This document shows positions 60,955-64,000 of a stretch of DNA of 64,000 bases, piece after piece. The stretch lies in contig NZ_JNYY01000005.1 in assembly GCF_000716785.1 (NCBI RefSeq), forward strand, positions 496,001-560,000, read 5' to 3'. A model generated the notes under the pieces. The model ran no database searches. It saw only the letters and a list, made by a program, of their open reading frames with translations, and had not been told where the DNA came from. Each line of letters starts with the position of its first letter. The stretch's first letter is position 1. The translations under genes were made by a program, and so were the position numbers. The stretch comes from Amycolatopsis vancoresmycina. Lineage in GTDB: Bacteria > Actinomycetota > Actinomycetes > Mycobacteriales > Pseudonocardiaceae.

Positions 60955-62187
60955 ATGACCACATGTCGACTCTGCGGTTCGACAAACACGGCCGGCGTCG
61001 TCGACCTCGGCGCGACTCCCCCATGTGAGCGATTTCTGACGGCCGAGCAGCTCGACGAGCCGGAAGCCACCTTCCCGCTCCACCTGAGGGTGTGCACCGA
61101 CTGCTGGCTGGCCCAGATCCCGCCGCTGATCGACCCCGACGACACCTTCACCGAGTACGCGTACTTCTCGTCCTTCTCGACGTCGTGGGTCGAGCACGCG
61201 AAGCGCTTCGTCGACGGCGCGGTCGAGCGGCTCGGGCTCGGCGAGAAGTCGTTCGTCGTCGAGGTGGCCAGCAACGACGGGTACCTGCTCAAGCACGTCG
61301 TCGGGCACGGTATCCGGTGTCTGGGCGTGGAACCTTCGGTGAACGTCGGGCAGGCCGCGCGCGACGCCGGCGTGCCCACCCTGACGGCCTTCCTCTCCGA
61401 GGAAACCGGCCTGAAGGTGCGCGAAGAGCACGGGCCGGCCGACCTCGTCGCCGCCAACAACGTCTACGCGCACATCCCCGACGTCCTCGGCTTCACCAAG
61501 GGCCTGCGCGCCTTGGTCGCGGACGACGGCTGGGTCTCCATCGAGGTCCAGCACCTGCTCACGCTGATCGAGAAGAACCAGTACGACACGATCTACCACG
61601 AGCACTTCCAGTACTACACCGTCGAATCCGCGCGCCGGGCCCTCGCGACCGGCGGCCTGACCGTGGTCGACGTCGAACTCGTGCCGACGCACGGCGGTTC
61701 GATCCGGCTCTGGGCGCGTCCGGCCGAGGTGGCGGGCGAGCCCAGCGAGCGGATGACCGACGTGCTGGAGCGCGAAAAGTCCGCCGGGCTGCACGAGCTG
61801 TCCGGGTACACCGAGTTCGCCGAGCGCGTCACCCGCGTGCGGCTGGACCTGCTGAAGTTCCTCATCGAGGCGCGCAACGACGGGAAGACCGTCGTCGGCT
61901 ACGGCGCCCCGGGCAAGGGCAACACCCTGCTGAACCACTGCGGCATCCGGACGGACCTGCTGCAGTACACGGTCGACCGCAATCCGTACAAGCACGGCCG
62001 GTTCACCCCGGGGACGCGCATCCCCGTGCTGCCACCGGAACGGATCGAAGCCGACCGGCCCGACTACGTGCTCGTCCTCCCGTGGAACCTCCGGGAGGAA
62101 CTGACCGGACAGCTCTCCTACATCGGGGCGTGGGGCGGCAAGCTCGTGTTCCCGATCCCCCACCTGGAAATCGTCGAGGTGCAGTGA
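60955..62187 (+). CDS. NDP-sugar C-methyltransferase
   Basis: 410 aa. N-terminal zinc-binding region with CRLCG near 4 and CTDC near 49, a central SAM domain (VVEVASNDGYLL near 102) with the His-rich YDTIYHEHFQYY (near 202), and a C-terminal domain with GYGAPGKGNTLLNHCG. This three-part layout is that of 3-C-methyltransferases acting on NDP-4-keto-deoxyhexoses (TylC3/EvaC type). It therefore likely builds a branched sugar. First of at least four same-strand genes, 1 nt before the next start. Confidence 0.92.
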   Translation: MTTCRLCGSTNTAGVVDLGATPPCERFLTAEQLDEPEATFPLHLRVCTDCWLAQIPPLIDPDDTFTEYAYFSSFSTSWVEHAKRFVDGAVERLGLGEKSFVVEVASNDGYLLKHVVGHGIRCLGVEPSVNVGQAARDAGVPTLTAFLSEETGLKVREEHGPADLVAANNVYAHIPDVLGFTKGLRALVADDGWVSIEVQHLLTLIEKNQYDTIYHEHFQYYTVESARRALATGGLTVVDVELVPTHGGSIRLWARPAEVAGEPSERMTDVLEREKSAGLHELSGYTEFAERVTRVRLDLLKFLIEARNDGKTVVGYGAPGKGNTLLNHCGIRTDLLQYTVDRNPYKHGRFTPGTRIPVLPPERIEADRPDYVLVLPWNLREELTGQLSYIGAWGGKLVFPIPHLEIVEVQ

Positions 62188-62188
62188 A

Positions 62189-62980
62189 GTGAAGGTCGTT
62201 CTGTTCTGCGGTGGCTACGGGATGCGGATGCGCAACGGCGCGGCCGACGACGTCCCGAAGCCGATGGCGATGGTCGGTCCGAGACCGCTCATCTGGCACG
62301 TGATGCGCTACTACGCGCACTTCGGCCACACCGAATTCATCCTGTGCCTCGGCTACGGCGCGGCGCACATCAAGAACTTCTTCCTGAACTACCAGGAAAC
62401 CATTTCCAACGACTTCATCCTGCGCAACGGGCAGGCGGAACTGCTGTCGACCGACATCGCCGACTGGACGATCACCTTCGTGCAGACCGGCATCGAGTCG
62501 CCGATCGGCGAGCGCCTGCGCCGCGTCCGCGACTACCTCGACGGCGACGAGATGTTCCTCGCGAACTACGCCGACGTGCTGTCCGACGTCCCGCTGCCGG
62601 ACATGATCGAGCGCTTCCGCAACACCGACGCGGGCGCGTCGATGATGGTCGTGCCGCCGCAGTCGTCGTTCCACTGCGTCGAAATGGACGAGGGCGGCAT
62701 GGTCGGCTCGATCACCGCGGTCAGCGAAATGCCGCTGTGGGAGAACGGCGGGTACTTCGTGCTGCGGCAGGAAGTGTTCGACCACATCCCGGAGAACGGC
62801 GACCTGGTCGCCGACGGCTGCGGCGAGCTGGCCAAGCGCGGGCGGCTGCTGGCCTACCCGTACCGCGGCTTCTGGAAGCCGACGGACACGGTCAAGGAGC
62901 GCGCGGCTCTCGACAACGCGTACACGCACGGCGAGAAGCCTTGGGCGCTCTGGGAGCGGCCCGTCGCGAGCACCGCGTGA
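62189..62980 (+). CDS. Sugar-1-phosphate nucleotidyltransferase (RfbF-like)
   Basis: 263 aa from GTG 62189. Begins KVVLFCGGYGMRMRNGAADDVPKPMAMVGPRPLIWHVMRYY, with LCLGYGAAHIKNFF and FWKPTDTVKE near the end; this matches glucose-1-phosphate cytidylyltransferases better than RmlA. The exact base specificity cannot be proved from sequence. It supplies the activated sugar for the C-methyltransferase branch. Confidence 0.86.
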   Translation: MKVVLFCGGYGMRMRNGAADDVPKPMAMVGPRPLIWHVMRYYAHFGHTEFILCLGYGAAHIKNFFLNYQETISNDFILRNGQAELLSTDIADWTITFVQTGIESPIGERLRRVRDYLDGDEMFLANYADVLSDVPLPDMIERFRNTDAGASMMVVPPQSSFHCVEMDEGGMVGSITAVSEMPLWENGGYFVLRQEVFDHIPENGDLVADGCGELAKRGRLLAYPYRGFWKPTDTVKERAALDNAYTHGEKPWALWERPVASTA

Positions 62981-63624
62981 TCGGCCTGCGGCCGGGACGG
63001 CTCGGCGGCGTCGTCGCGCTCGGTGCCCACTGCGACGACATCGCGATCGGCGCCGGCGGCACGCTGCTGACGCTCTGTTCCGGGCGCCCCGGCCTGCGGG
63101 TCGACGCGCTGGTCCTGTCCGGCGGCGGCACGCCCCGCGAGGACGAGGAGCGGGCGGCGCTGGCGGCGTTCTGCCCGGGCGCGCAGGTCGACGTCACGGT
63201 GCTCAAGCTTCCGGACGGGCGCTTCCCGGCGCACTGGGAAGAGGCCAAGAACGCGCTGGAGGAGCTGCGGCGGCGGACCGACCCGGACGTCATCCTGGCG
63301 CCCCGGACCGACGACGCCCACCAGGACCACCGCGGCCTGGCCAAGCTGGTGCCGACGGCCTTCCGCGACCACCTCGCGCTGGGCTACGAGATCGTCAAGT
63401 GGGACGGCGACCTCGGCAGCCCGTCGGTGTACCAGCCGCTCGACGACGACGTCGCGGAAGAGAAGGTCCGGCTGCTGCAGGAGCACTACGCCTCGCAGCG
63501 GCACCGGCCCTGGTACGACCGCGAGGCGTTCCTCGGGCTGGCCCGGATCCGCGGGATCGAAGCCGCCGCGAAGTACGCCGAAGCGTTTTTCGTCAAAAAA
63601 CTCACTCTAGATCTGAAGGGCTGA
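62977..63624 (+). CDS. PIG-L/LmbE-family deacetylase
   Basis: 215 aa from GTG 62977, overlapping the upstream stop by 4 bp. Metal-binding motif AHCDDIAIG (near 18-26) and second part HQDHRGL (near 113). The family removes N-acetyl groups from sugars. The overlap with the nucleotidyltransferase suggests work on the same sugar pathway. Confidence 0.88.
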   Translation: MIGLRPGRLGGVVALGAHCDDIAIGAGGTLLTLCSGRPGLRVDALVLSGGGTPREDEERAALAAFCPGAQVDVTVLKLPDGRFPAHWEEAKNALEELRRRTDPDVILAPRTDDAHQDHRGLAKLVPTAFRDHLALGYEIVKWDGDLGSPSVYQPLDDDVAEEKVRLLQEHYASQRHRPWYDREAFLGLARIRGIEAAAKYAEAFFVKKLTLDLKG

Positions 63625-63628
63625 TCCG

Positions 63629-64000
63629 ATGCGGGTGTTGCTGACGGGGCACAAGGGCTACCTGGGGACGGTGATGGCCCCGGTGCTCGCCGCCGCCGGC
63701 CACGAAGTCGTCGGCCTCGACTCCGGGCTGTTCGAGGACTGCCTGCTCGGGCCCGCCCCCGCCGACCCGGCCGGGCACGTCGTCGACCTGCGGGACGTGG
63801 ACGCTTCCCACGTTCAGGGCTTCGACGCGGTCATCCACCTGGCCGCGCTGTCGAACGACCCGCTGGGCTCGCTCGCACCGGAGCTGACCTACGACATCAA
63901 CCACCACGCGTCGGTGAAGCTCGCGAAGCTGGCGAAGGACGCCGGCGTGCAGCGGTACATCTACGCGTCGACCTGCTCGGTGTACGGCGCGGGCGGCGAC
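63629..64000 (+). CDS. NAD-dependent epimerase/dehydratase (truncated by window end)
   Basis: The first 124 aa of a short-chain sugar epimerase. GHKGYLGTVMAP is the NAD-binding GxxGxxG, with DLRDVD and VIHLAALSNDP following, and YASTCSVYG just before the edge. ATG 63629 with GAAGGG upstream. Runs 4 nt after the deacetylase gene. Likely a 4,6-dehydratase or epimerase for the locus. Confidence 0.88.
   Translation, partial: MRVLLTGHKGYLGTVMAPVLAAAGHEVVGLDSGLFEDCLLGPAPADPAGHVVDLRDVDASHVQGFDAVIHLAALSNDPLGSLAPELTYDINHHASVKLAKLAKDAGVQRYIYASTCSVYGAGGD

Noticed and set aside
54906..64000. rmlA and the sugar genes as part of the rifamycin cluster
   Set aside because: They lie more than 30 kb away beyond housekeeping genes, and rifamycin carries no sugar.

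Overview
The window is high-GC actinobacterial DNA. The gene order thrT-metT-rpmG-hadA/hadB ... trpT-secE-nusG-rplK-rplA-rplJ-rplL followed by an mce operon resembles mycobacteria. The left end, however, is one edge of a naphthalenic ansamycin (rifamycin-type) gene cluster, which points to Amycolatopsis close to the rifamycin producers. The species cannot be fixed from sequence alone.

Positions 1-22.1 kb (all minus strand) read, in transcription order, rifS - rifT - terminator - RifZ-type box - small gene - P450 (orf0) - rifA - rifB (cut by the window edge). RifA has an acyl-ligase/ACP loading module for an aromatic starter (3-amino-5-hydroxybenzoate in rifamycin) and three extension modules. 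Module 1 is methylmalonyl with a degenerate DH and a KR; module 2 is malonyl with no reduction; module 3 is methylmalonyl with a KR lacking its Tyr. RifB starts with a methylmalonyl/DH/KR module. A near-perfect 46-bp palindrome is translated in frame in the KS-AT linkers of modules 1, 3 and 4, and a fourth copy lies between genes at 42 kb.

Positions 22.1-33.6 kb (minus strand) hold a complete mce lipid-transport operon: MceG-like ATPase, two YrbE permeases, six Mce proteins and two Mce-associated proteins. Most genes overlap by 4 bp or less.

Positions 33.9-43.5 kb hold the ribosomal and transcription core (rplL, rplJ with a leader, rplA, rplK, nusG, secE, rpmG, tRNA-Trp, -Met, -Thr) and a HadA/HadB-like hydratase pair. 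These are interspersed with an alpha/beta hydrolase, a membrane protein, an LLM oxidoreductase and an SGNH hydrolase. The order implies that rpoBC, not seen here, lies beyond the rif cluster.

Positions 43.5-60.8 kb are mostly housekeeping and accessory genes: an EAL/degenerate-GGDEF protein, GNAT, SAM methyltransferases, Lon with an HspR-type operator, tRNA-Tyr, YajQ, lipoprotein, BNR-repeat protein, RmlA, a Cys-rich secreted protein, an ArsR-like regulator, HtpX, a YVTN propeller, an LLM oxidoreductase and a DUF2568 protein.

Positions 60.9-64 kb (plus strand) begin a sugar locus: C-methyltransferase, sugar nucleotidyltransferase, PIG-L deacetylase and a truncated NAD-dependent epimerase. 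These genes probably make a branched or deacetylated sugar for a surface glycan and are unlikely to serve rifamycin.
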